From: Lutjanus erythropterus
Taxonomy: Eukaryota > Chordata > Actinopteri > Lutjaniformes > Lutjanidae
Direction: 5' to 3'
Length of the DNA stretch: 64,000 bases
Assembly: GCA_020091685.1 (NCBI GenBank)
Contig: CM034599.1
Span: 34,635,920 to 34,699,919, forward strand
A program made the position numbers and the translations under genes. The notes under the pieces are model-generated. The model made no database searches. It had not been told where the DNA came from and saw only the letters and a program-made list of their open reading frames with translations. Shown here in pieces: positions 12,323 through 27,341 of this stretch. Each line of letters starts with the position of its first letter. Positions within the stretch are counted from its first letter, which is position 1.

Positions 12323-12514
12323 GGAAGCCCATTTCTGCCGAGGTAATGAAAAATGAGAAACTTAATTGAAATAATATCTTGTAAATGGCTTGAAACGCAT
12401 TTCTGCCAAAAAAAAAAGTATGATATAAACAAGAGTGTAAGACAAGAAAGCTTCATAAAATAATGAGATGCGTCTCAAAAATAATAAATCTACTTTTGGC
12501 AGAAATGGGCTTCC
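12323..12514. mobile_element. Short palindromic element, GGAAGCCCATTTCTGCC ends
   Basis: It starts GGAAGCCCATTTCTGCC and ends with the exact complement GGCAGAAATGGGCTTCC (17 bp). The middle has ATGAAAAATGAGAAAC and AATAATA words. A second copy lies at 18,601-18,901 and a right half at about 21,330-21,419. No clear target duplication, so the class is unknown. Confidence 0.7.
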
Positions 12515-14522
12515 ATCCTTTTACAAGTTATTATTTCAGTAAAGTCTTTCATAGTGACTTTTTATTGGTGAAATGAGGGTTAGAATAACAAGCAGAAGTG
12601 TTTCAGCTAACACCTTCCTCAGTGTGCACGCTCACCTGTACAAGTCCCTTTCAGTTAGAGTGCAGTGCAGTGTATCTCAGAGAGGCATGTAAATAAGAGG
12701 TGAGTTGTTTTATCAAGGTGTCATTGTGTTTGCTGAAGGATATTTGAGTATCTTTAACTATCTTTATCTTTATCCAGACACTAGTCTGGCATCAGTCCCT
12801 GTAACAGGCAGAGCTGGTTGACTGTGTCACCACGTCCTCCTCACATTAGTGCCTCTTAGAAACTGCTGATACAACTTCAGAGACAAGAATCGGAGAACTA
12901 CTTACACAGAACCGAGGCCCCTACGACATCTGTAGCTAGGACTGCATAGAACTGCTACTAATGCATGCAATGGTGTGCTGAACACTATGAATGAACAGAG
13001 TGTGCTTACAAGCACTAGTATCCTGGATATGGTCGGATTTGTAGAGTATCCTGGTTTTGTTTTGCTTATGTAAACAGCATATCCTGGATTCAGAAACCTA
13101 GATATACTACTGTGACAGAAACCAGGATACTGTGGCTGAGATGGTGAGAAATCAAGACACACCTGCAGACAGATGATCAGAAACATGGATACTGCTATGA
13201 TATTACAGGGATATGAATACCTAGGTTAAATCTAGGTCCAAAATATAATCAAAAACAGGACAAGGCTCAAAACCAGCATGTTAATGTGCATGTAAATACA
13301 CTCAGATATACTGTAGAAAGAGTTATGTTTACATTTGTTAAAAAAAAAGTAATCTGAATCTGAAATACATTATTGGAGGGAATTGTTGACATTACAGGTG
13401 CTCCTGTTCAAGAGTAGAAATATATATAAACATAGATAATTAATAGAATGTAAAATAAGAAGTATGTTAAAATGTATACATTCTACTACAATATATAAAA
13501 GAGATAATATAATAACAATATATAAAATGCATTATCTGCAATATATAAGAACAATATAAAAATATAGCAAAATGTAGAAAGTAAAAGATGACTAGAAATA
13601 CTAGAATGGATGTAAGAATTATGTATAAAAATGTGTATCAAGCTATAATGATATATAACAGTGTAATAACAGTTTTGTTTAATTTGCATGGTGAGTTACT
13701 GCACAAGTTATTGTAAATTCAAGTTCCTGTATGACAGTCAGTATTGCACAGTTTAAGTATAAATAAAGACTAAATAATGAGGTTGTACTTGCTGTCAGAG
13801 GTGAAATTAGTCCAGTAATCTGTGGTTTGCGCTGTGTGTTTGAAATGTTCACATCCACATGAATATATGGTGCCATGTGTGTCCTGATAACGTAGCAGCT
13901 TTTTTAATCGACATGTAAAGTAGCAGGGTAAAATACCTTGTCTCTTATCTCTGTCTTGTGTAGCCTACCAAAATACAGCATAATAAAGATTAATGTTAAA
14001 ATACATGCCACAGACATAAGCCTAGACATGTCTAAACACTGTAATATCAAGGTGATAATATTTGAATATACAACTACATCACAGTTATTACTCATTACTT
14101 GGCAATTATCAGACTTTTTATATATATACATATATAAAAAAGAACCAGTGGACATCCTTGCCATTTCCACTCTTCCTAATTCTAATGGTTTATGTATTTT
14201 ATGCTCTGCATCGGTGTAACAGTGCTGCAAAGATTCAAAGTGGTTATAAAATTCACTTAATCATTTTGATGTGAGTATGACTCTGACCACTCTGTGCACA
14301 CTTATTTTTGCACTGAATCATGTCTAACTTAGCACTTTTAGTATTTTAAGAAAATGTAGAAAGTGTTATTGTTTAGCCTGTATTGTCCACAGTTTGTTTA
14401 AACTGACTATGTCCACCAAAGGAACTGTAAAACGCACTGTGAATATGATTTGAATACAGTGATTTGAATATGAGCCGTCCGCTCATCAGTCCATCACTGC
14501 TGCGTGTGCGTGTGGTGCAGCC

Positions 14523-17500
14523 ATGAGCAAGTCTGAAGGCTGCTGCCAGAGCTGTCTGCATTATTCGTTTGATTATGAAACACCAAAAACTCTGGTTATT
14601 CCAAACATACGGGTAGGATGTGTCTTCAGGTTCACCCAGCTGCTGGTGGTGCTGTACGTGGTGGGGTAAGTCACAAAAAGCTTCCATTTGGGGAAATGGT
14701 GTCGCCACAGTGTTGGGTTTGAATTTGATTAAAAAAAAAGTGGATTACAAAGCTAAACTAAAAATGACAGACTGTTGTGATGTTGTTACAGTTTGATTGC
14801 ATTGTTGAAGTATCACATTACTGTAAATGTGTAGGTATGTGTGTGTGGTGCAGAAGGGCTACCAGGAGACTGACTCTGTCGTCAGTTCTGTCACCACCAA
14901 AGTGAAAGGTTTTGCCTTCACCAACACGTCTGACATGGACCCCCGATTTTGGGATGTGGCTGATTATGTGATCCCACCTCAGGTGTTTAAATATACACTT
15001 CACCCTTTACAAAAACACATAAACCTAATAGCTACTCTCCATCTCATCTGGTATATTACACAGCGATTGTGCTGAACTTATCTACGCTCAACTATGACTG
15101 TGGGTACTGAGAGTATAATGGTTTTATTGGCATGTGACATTTGTGCTTCTCTTCTGTTTTACAGGGTGAGAATTCGTTCTTTGTGTTAACGAACATGGTT
15201 ATTACACCTGGTCAAATTCAAACCCGCTGTCCTGAGGTGAGTGGTGATGTCATGTATGATATTCCTGCTCACACAGTTTTATGGTGAACATGGGTTTGGT
15301 GATTCACAACATGACATGAGAGTAAAGGCTAATTTCTAATTGATCTTTTGAAGTTGAGATTCATCATTTTTTTCATTATTGATTAATCTGTCAGTTATTA
15401 TCCCAACGAATTAGTTAATAATTCAGTCATGTCAGAAACTCATTTTAAAAAATGTCCATCACAAGTTGCTTGAAGTGCTTTAGTCCAATCAGTTGTACAA
15501 AACCAAAACATATCTTTGACTGTAAATAAAGATGGATGCCGCATCTCCCACTGTACAAAAGTAGAAACGGATACAAGTGCTGCCATCTTGTACTGGTGAT
15601 GTAATTTGGAACCAGTCTGCACAGTAGTGATGAGGGTTTGAGCAGTGGTATTGAGGCCCCGCCCACACACCCAGCCGACTCAGCTGTGAGCAGAACTCAG
15701 CTGTCAATCAGGATGTGAAACCCCCATTTTTATAACAACAAATAACTAATTAAAAAACATTCTGATCAGAAAAATGAACACTTGAATAACGTAAGCATGA
15801 TAAAAAAAAAAAATACTACCTAAATTAAGAGAGACGATCTTTGGGGAAAAATGTATTTATTGCATGCTTCAATTTTTAGTTTGGCCCATGTCCCATCCAC
15901 TGACATTGGAGGGGGTGGGATTTATGACCAAGATATTTTCATGTTACTACAACATACAAATCTATTATGTTATAACAAGAAACTTTTCTTGTTATAACAA
16001 TATTCTATTTGTCTCATTACAACCAAAGTTTCTTCTTATAATGCTATGTTATCATGTTATAACATCTTTATAACAATATAATTCAGTATTTATTTTGTTT
16101 TAACATAAAATGTTTCACATTATAACATGATAACATGATACTTGCTATTATGTTATTATCATGTTATAACATGTAAAGTTTCATGTTATAACAAGACATA
16201 AAGTATATAGTTCTAACAAGAAAAGTTTCTTTTTATATGATAAGTTTGTATGTTGTATTAATGTGAAAATATCTAAATATATAACAAATTATATTTTTAA
16301 CATTAGTAACCAAAATGTTAAAAACATGTTGTTAATAATATATTGAAGGTCTACTGAGGATGAAACAGTCTGCCAGAATATTTAGAGAACAATCTGATGA
16401 GTTACACTTCATATTGTGTCTTAATTTTCTCATTTCTCAGGCCAATAAATGTACTTCATATAAAGGATTTCTGATATAAATGTACACACTGCCTCATGCT
16501 GACAGGCTCACATCAGGTGAGAGATTAACACTGGTGACTTCTCCTCCAGCTTCCAAGCCCATCGACTACTTGTGTGGATGACTGTGACTGTATAGAGGGA
16601 TACAGTGATCCTCGAGGAAACGGTAGGCCTTCCTCACTGATAAGTGTTCATATATAAGTTGTAAATTATGTGGATTACCATGGAGACACATTTTCCTGTC
16701 AGGTGTACTGACCGGGCTGTGTGAGAACTATTCCACGACTGTCAAGACCTGTCAAGTGCACTCGTGGTGCCCTCTTGAAATAGACACCAAGCTGCCTAAG
16801 TAAGAATATGTGCAGTGTTAAAGTAGATATAACTAATTATACTATTGTGTAGACCTGGCTTGACGTGTTGTCTCTGTCTCACAGACGTGCACTGCTGGCT
16901 GCTGCAGAGAACTTCACAGTGCTGATCAAAAACAGCGCAACATACCCAAAGTTCAATTTTCACGGGTCAGTGTGTTTCTGAACGTGTGGAGAGGCACACG
17001 CTGCCACCAGTACAGTATATGCAAACATGCTGTTTTATTGTGTGTGAAGTCATTTTTTTTGTCTTCTTTCCTCCTTCAGAAGGAACTTACTGCCACATAT
17101 TAACTCCTCGTACCTGAAGAGGTGTGAATTCAATCATACAACAGACCCTGACTGCCCCATATTCCGCCTCAAACACATCGTCTCAGAGGCTGGAGAGGAC
17201 TTTCAAGACATGGCTGTGAAGGTGCATAAATGTTTACTCCTGTGTAATTTAATCCTTCACAATCCCCTGTCTCCTTTGAATTTCATTTGCCTGGACTTTC
17301 ACAAATGAATGAAGGGATAGATTATTGGAAGTGGGGTTGCATAAGGTAGTTTATCCATAGTCAGAGTCTTAGCTAACTTAGATGGCATTCAGCATGCCCC
17401 CCTTTTTGGAAAAGAAGATTAAGATAAGATAAGACAAAAATAGAGTATGTTTTCATTAGTGTATAATCACCTGAAAATAAGAATCATTGTGGTTTTGGTA

Positions 17501-19023
17501 ACTTAAATTGAGCCGTTTATATCTACAGAGGGTGCAGTCCTCTTCCTATTGCTCCGCCATGTTTCTACAGTAGCCCAGAATGAACAAACCAAACACTGGC
17601 TAGATACAGCCTTTTGCGTTTTTTTTGTTTTTTTTTTTTTTAAAGTTTCATGGCCATAGGCTTTAAGTAACTGATATACATTTTTCAGCTGACCCCACAG
17701 CAGTACATTGCTTAGCTTCTTACACAGCTTCCTGGGGGTGTGCTGACCATCATCTAGGTAATATGCTGACTATGGATAACTACCTCATGTAACCCCACTT
17801 CAAATAATCTTAACTATCCCTTTTAAGTGTCATATTTGTCTAAACGTACACACAGTTGGATAAAGAACTTGTGTTTTATGTTTATAAAGGGTGGTATCCT
17901 CGGTATCATCATTGACTGGACCTGTGACCTGGACTGGTGGGCAGGAAAGTGTTACCCCAAGTACACCTTCCGCAGGCTGGATGACAAAAATCCTGTCAAT
18001 AACGTGGCACCTGGATTCAACTTCAGGTGAAAATGAACAAATGATCATTAATAAAAGGATTAAGCTGAGAAGAATGTATTTTAAAATGAGACTGCTTTTA
18101 GGTTTGCAAAATACTTCCTGACCCCAGATGGACGAGAAACCAGAACCTTAATCAAAGCATACGGGATCCGGTTTGACGTCATCGTGCATGGAACTGTGAG
18201 GCCTAAACCAAGTTTTAATTTAAAGTGACTTCACCAGAAAGACGTGTGTGTTCTCTTTGGTTTGACAAAACCTGTGGCCTTCCTTTATCTTGCAGGCAGG
18301 AAAATTTGGAATTGTTCCGACCATCGTGAACTTGGGTGCAGCGTTATCATTCCTGAGTTTGGTGAGTAGACACGTTCAGTTGAAATCTGATTTCTAGAAA
18401 AAGCAATGATTCACAGAACTTGAATGTTTTCCCCACAGGTCCCTGCAGTTTCTGACTGGTTTATGTTGACGTGCATGAGTAAGAGAGACCTTTACAGCAG
18501 ACACAAAGTCACATACCTGAATGAGGATGCTGAATCTGTACGTGATTGATCCTCCAGTTTCATATCTTACATTCTTCTTACTGCTCGTAGTAATTAGTAT
18601 GGAAGCCCATTTCCACCCGCGTGATGAAAAAAGATCCTGTAATGAGAAACTTTCATGAAAGAATTACTTGGTATCAAGAAACTTTCTCACAATACAAATA
18701 ATCATAAAATAATGAGTTAGAATCTCAAAATAATGGGAAACTTTCTCCAAAAAATGAGGAACTTTCTCAAAATAATACCAAATATCTTAAAATAATAACT
18801 TGCATCTCTCTTATTATCTAGCTCATTATTTTTTGAGAAACTTTGTCATATTGACTTTCAAGATCTCCTTTTTTCCATCACATTGGCGGAAACAAACTTC
18901 CACAACTTCGTACTGAATAAAGGATGTTTTTTTTTTTTTTTTGGTCAGTCTTTACTCCACAGCTCATCTGTTTCTGTTTTTTAAATACAGATACCATTGG
19001 AACCCACCTACGGAACTCAGTAG
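14523..19023 (+). CDS. P2X purinoceptor (ATP-gated cation channel), subtype unresolved
   Basis: Twelve exons give exactly 394 residues: 14523-14665, 14835-14982, 15165-15236, 16550-16622, 16703-16799, 16885-16965, 17080-17221, 17890-18026, 18102-18195, 18296-18361, 18439-18537 and 18991-19023. P2X channels are trimers with two membrane helices and a large cysteine-rich loop, and pass cations when ATP binds. The YETPK motif, helix 1 ([17 protein letters not shown]) and the ATP-contact residues ([23 protein letters not shown]) are all present. All ten usual ectodomain cysteines can be placed, plus an eleventh in CVDDCDC. Helix 2 is unusual (see findings). The tail is short ([11 protein letters not shown]). 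WTCDLDWW and PGFNFRFA recall P2X1, VIVHGTAGKF recalls P2X2, and a fish/bird P2X8 is possible. Confidence 0.93.
15940..16245. repeat. Self-complementary GTTATAAC-rich stretch in P2X intron 3
   Basis: The words GTTATAAC, TTGTTATAACAA and ATGTTATAACAT recur many times within about 300 bp, in both orientations because they are palindromes. It reads as an expanded AT-rich palindromic satellite or the core of an AT-rich MITE. Confidence 0.6.
17313..17822. mobile_element. Family-2 MITE in P2X intron 7
   Basis: The left end AGGGATAGATTATTGGAAG and the right end CTTCAAATAATCTTAACTATCCCT are imperfect complements. The inner TTTATCCATAGTCAG is mirrored by CTGACTATGGATAACTA. It matches 10,463-11,430 at both ends. 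The insertion lies just 68 bp before exon 8. Confidence 0.7.
18601..18901. mobile_element. Palindromic element, GGAAGCCCATTTCC ends, copy 2
   Basis: It starts GGAAGCCCATTTCCACC and ends GGCGGAAACAAACTTCC. The interior repeats GAGAAACTTTC and AATAATGAG words. Same family as 12,323-12,514. It occupies the last P2X intron. Confidence 0.6.
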
Positions 19024-19123
19024 CAGGGTCGCATCAACGAGGGAACATTTTCCTGCAGAAGAGTCTCAACCTGTTCTAAAACGACTGACATGACAACAGA
19101 TATCTTCAACCTTTAAATTCATC

Positions 19124-19129
19124 AATAAA
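19124..19129 (+). promoter_or_regulatory. Polyadenylation signal of the P2X gene
   Basis: AATAAA about 100 bp after the TAG stop. Confidence 0.6.
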
Positions 19130-19150
19130 ACTGTTTACTTGTGTAAATGT

Positions 19151-20030
19151 CAGTGATGGGGGAAGTACTGAGATCCGTAACTCAAGTAAAAGTACTAATA
19201 CCACACTTAAAAGATACGCTGTTTCCAGTAAAAGTTCTGCATTAAAAATGTCACTAAAGTAAGAGGACATTAGCGTAATCGGGAAAATGTACTTAAAGTA
19301 CTTAAAGTAAAAGTGCCCAGTGCAGAAAAAAAGTCCCCCATCACTGTCATACTATTATATATTATGCCATTTGACTATTATTACTCATGCATTCATGTAA
19401 GGATTTTACTGTTGCAGTTGACTGATGTGGAGCTCATTTTGAACTGTTTTGTGATCATTTTCTCCATTAGTCGATTGATTGTTTGGTTTGTAATAATTCT
19501 GATAACAGTGAGACATATCATTGTGATTACTCAGAGCCAAAAGTGACTCCTTCACAAAACTTGTTTTGCCCAACTAACGGTCTAAAACTTTAAATTATTT
19601 TCAAAATTAATTCAAATGAATCAAATAATTAAAAGAAAAAGCAGGAAATTCTTGCATTTCTTAAGCTGGTACTATGAAATGATTTTACATGGAAATGTAC
19701 TTGAATGATTGACAAAATAATAAAGCAATTAAGAAGTTTCTTGAGTCAGTTGACTAATTGATGAATTATTTCAGCTGTAGAGTACTTGTATAAGCTGTTA
19801 GGTAGTTTAATCCATAACAAAACATATCTATTTATATTTTATAAACATTTCATATTTGTAACTAAAACTGACAGATACATATAACTAAAAAGTAGAATAT
19901 TTCCCTCTGAAATATCGTGGAGTAGAGGTTAAAATGAAGTGGAATTAAAAGAAAATATTCAAGTAAAATAAAGGTACTCCAATTCTGTATTTAAATGCAG
20001 TTGAGTACTTGAGTACATGTAGTTAGTTAC
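19151..20030. mobile_element. Degraded hAT-derived sequence
   Basis: It begins CAGTGATGGGGGAAGTACTG and carries many AAGTAC, AGTAAAAGTAC and GAGTACTTGAGTAC words, like the intact element at 5,454-6,440. The expected CCACCACTG right end and a target duplication were not found, so it is an old or truncated copy. Confidence 0.55.
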
Positions 20031-20059
20031 ATTTGGTAAATGTAAAGAATGAGTATAAG

Positions 20060-20521
20060 AACTGTTTCCCTGCAGTTCAGTCAGATTGACGTGAGTCCGC
20101 CGCACCGCACGGGGGCAGCATCACTGTGAGTGTCAACAAAACCAAACACTAGAGGCTTTCTGCTAGCAAGCAACAGTGAAGTGGAGCAGAGGAGCCTTTT
20201 ACACAGAGGCACCGTCACAAACACTTGCTAATGTATAGTTTTTCTAACTTTTATCTCGTAATTGTGTAGTTACCTAATAGCTGTATGTCTAGCAGCGGTG
20301 TGTGTCGAGGAGCTAGCCTCGCTTTGAAGCAGCGAACCTGCTAACACACTAGTTAATGACAGTGTTAGCCCGGCAGCTAAAGTTGCATTTGGACAGCTGG
20401 TTTCTCTCAGTTAGCTTCGATGAGGAAACCCAACCCCGGCGGCTTAACTGCTGTAAACAAGACTGACCAGCTCGTCTTGACTTAGCTAGTTGACCGCTTG
20501 TCTCAGTAAGAATTCAACAGA
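20060..20521 (+). promoter_or_regulatory. gucd1: Promoter / 5' UTR region of gucd1
   Basis: Locally GC-richer sequence with several CpGs (CGCACCGCACGGGGGCAGC near 20,100) directly upstream of the first coding exon. No TATA box was seen. The exact start of transcription cannot be read. Confidence 0.45.
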
Positions 20522-24698
<4,177 letters not shown>

Positions 24699-24930
24699 TG
24701 AAGAGTGATGATGGATGTCACTTTTCCTCAGCTCATCATTATAGTGACATGATGCTGCAAGTCAACAGCGTTGGATCAGCAGCTCCTCCTGTCACAGATC
24801 CCCTGGGCCATCCTCTCCGGTGCTAATAAACCCCACCTGCTCACTTAGCTGCAGATTCACTGCTCTTAAACAGTCAAAACTACAAAAGACCCAAGAAGGA
24901 TTAACAGCAGAGTCAGTAATCCAAACTGAA

Positions 24931-24961
<31 letters not shown>

Positions 24962-27341
24962 TTTCCTCTCTGAGAGCAGATAGTTAAAATGAATTTTATC
25001 GTGTTTTAAGGACTGTGGTTGCTCGTGCATTCGGAGCTATAAACTGTGAGCTTGAGTATTTCAAACTTTGTGAAACTACAGTGGATGAAATGTGGGAATC
25101 ATGACGTAGAGTAGGAATTACCAGGAAATAACGTGCACATAATTCAGGGCTTGATGATGACAACATTTAGTATATCCAGTGTATTTGTGCTGTTCTGTGT
25201 TGACATCTGAAGCCTCACCTCCACTTGCCTTTAAAAACAAAAAAAGAAAAAACATCCTCCTAACTCACCTCTCGTTCACTTTTAATTCTGATGATTCTGT
25301 CAACAGGGAAAACAGGACGTGGTTGTGTTTTGAGAGTCTCAGGTAATTAACGCCCTACAGTGTGACGACGCGCACATCAAATGACAACTAGTTCAATGCA
25401 ATACTCCATAGTGTGTCTATGGATCTCAGTCTACCTGCAGAAGAACACAGACTGTGGACTGACGCACTGAAACACAAACTCAACCTGTTTCTTTCACTTC
25501 ACTGGAGGAAAAAAAAATCAGCTCAACAACCTCCGTTTTGGTGTCGTGGCAACATGCTGCAGATATGAATGCAATGTTCAGGTGTTTTGATCACGTTGCA
25601 GAACAAATGTGTAATCTGGACTTAATCTTGTTCTGTTGAAAGCAGTGAAGACCAGGTAATCTCCTCATTGTCCCTCAGTTTTATTTTTTATTGTCTAATT
25701 TTGGTATTATGTATACATTTTTGCACTACGCTTTTCAAACCAGACATAATTGTGTTATTTAAATTAAAAATGTTACCATGAAGCTGCTTTTCTGAATCTA
25801 TGAAAAGTGATTTCCTCCTGGTTGTGCTGTTTGGTAAGAACAAACAGCACGTTTTAACCGCAAACTTTATTTTTTATGAAACATAGAGCTGCATTTATTA
25901 TATGTTGTGATTAAAGGATTTGAACATACGCTCCATCCTCGTCATTTTTTAAGTACATGAATATTTCATGAGGCACTTGACACATATAACTTTACCATAT
26001 GTTGCCATTTTGCCAGGTATTAATTTAATAAAGTCATACCTGGGTCCTGTTTTTCATATTAATGTGGGCTATCATGATTTCCAGCTATGATCATTTTAAT
26101 TTCTCATCTAACTTGAGTCTTTGTAGGACAGAATTGTTATCATAAATAAATCATATTTAATAACATCACTTGCTTCCTAAAGCATATTCTACTTGTGAAA
26201 TAAATACTATAAACCTATACAGTAGATCATAAACACTTTATAATTAATGAAACTAACTTAATGACAATTCTCTATCAAGTGATAATGAAAAGGCATTGAT
26301 CTGGTAACAGTAACATTTTGTTGAATGTATCTCTTTTTTTCTCTTTATGATCATAATATCCCAAAGTAAATTTGAAAAACGGGATTTTTATGAAGTCTCA
26401 AAACAATAAAGGTGTAATCTGTGATATTCTTTTATAGACAAAGACAATTTTTTTGCTTCTCAGTGTATAGATAAAAATTTTAATTCATAAGCAAACTGAG
26501 CAAAAACTCTTAATGAACAACTCTTACCTGACCTGGTTTGACAGAAGAGAACTAGAAGAAAAATTCATGGATGAAGATTTTTTTTCTTAGGCATTTCGAG
26601 AAGCAGACATGTCGAGATGTCAACAATAAAGTCAAACTTTCTTATTTGTCCTTTTTGTAAGAAAAACATACGTTTGTTTGCTTTGTTTTGCTCTTTTGAT
26701 TTTAAGAATAAAAGCAAAATGTTGAGAATAAAGTTAAAACACCATTTTGAGATGTTTAATTAAGTTGAAATGTTTAACTAATTCATTAACTAATTTATTT
26801 ATTTATCCTCACAATGCAAAAATCTCCCTTCTCTTTCTTTTTGTTTATTTGTGGCTGTAGCCTTGAAAGTTTAACTTTATTCTCAACATTGACTTTATTC
26901 TCAGAATTCAAAATTTTAAAAAATGTTCCTCTAATTTTTTCCCCTTACAAATAGCACTAATCCATAGGTTTGACCTCTGTCTTATTGCTAATGACAGTCA
27001 GTGTAGTGTAGATATTGCTGTGTAACTGATATAAGTGACTGTTCACTGACTTTGTGACAATCCACTTCTGTTACAGTAAAATATAGTTTTAGCATTTAGC
27101 ATTATCCTATAATTGTAATTTGTGGATTCACAGAAAATCCAGGCTTGTGTGAAATCATTAACAATAAAATCAATAAGCATTAATATCACAGATAAAGAAC
27201 AGGACATGTGCTTGAATTTCAATTTAATTTTCTGTGATGAAGTGATGGAAACAACATGGAAGCCATCTGACAGACTGTCAGGTATAAACAACATGTCAAA
27301 TGAAACTAAAAGATCTGAACTTCTGGGATTAGTGGAATCAT
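24699..27341. other. Convergent intergenic region between gucd1 and upb1
   Basis: Contains the gucd1 3' UTR (AATAAA at 24,825-24,830, with further AT-rich candidates to about 26.0 kb) and, on the other strand, the upb1 3' UTR. Between 26.56 and 26.93 kb GAATAAAGTY words recur and are mirrored by RACTTTATTC, suggesting an old inverted-repeat element. No gene recognised. Confidence 0.5.
24825..24830 (+). promoter_or_regulatory. Polyadenylation signal of gucd1
   Basis: AATAAA about 127 bp after the TGA stop. A longer 3' UTR reaching later signals is possible. Confidence 0.5.

Larger units (their letters stand above)
10413..14522. other. zbtb26 3' UTR and intergenic sequence before the P2X gene
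   Basis: Holds a family-2 MITE (10,463-11,430), a GCAGAAATGG inverted-repeat element (12,323-12,514), an unclassified repeat-like stretch with recurring ATCCTGG/CCAGGAT words (13,015-13,210) and very AT-rich sequence (13,430-13,680). No gene can be supported. The P2X promoter must lie in the last few hundred bases, but no TATA box could be assigned with confidence. Confidence 0.5.
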
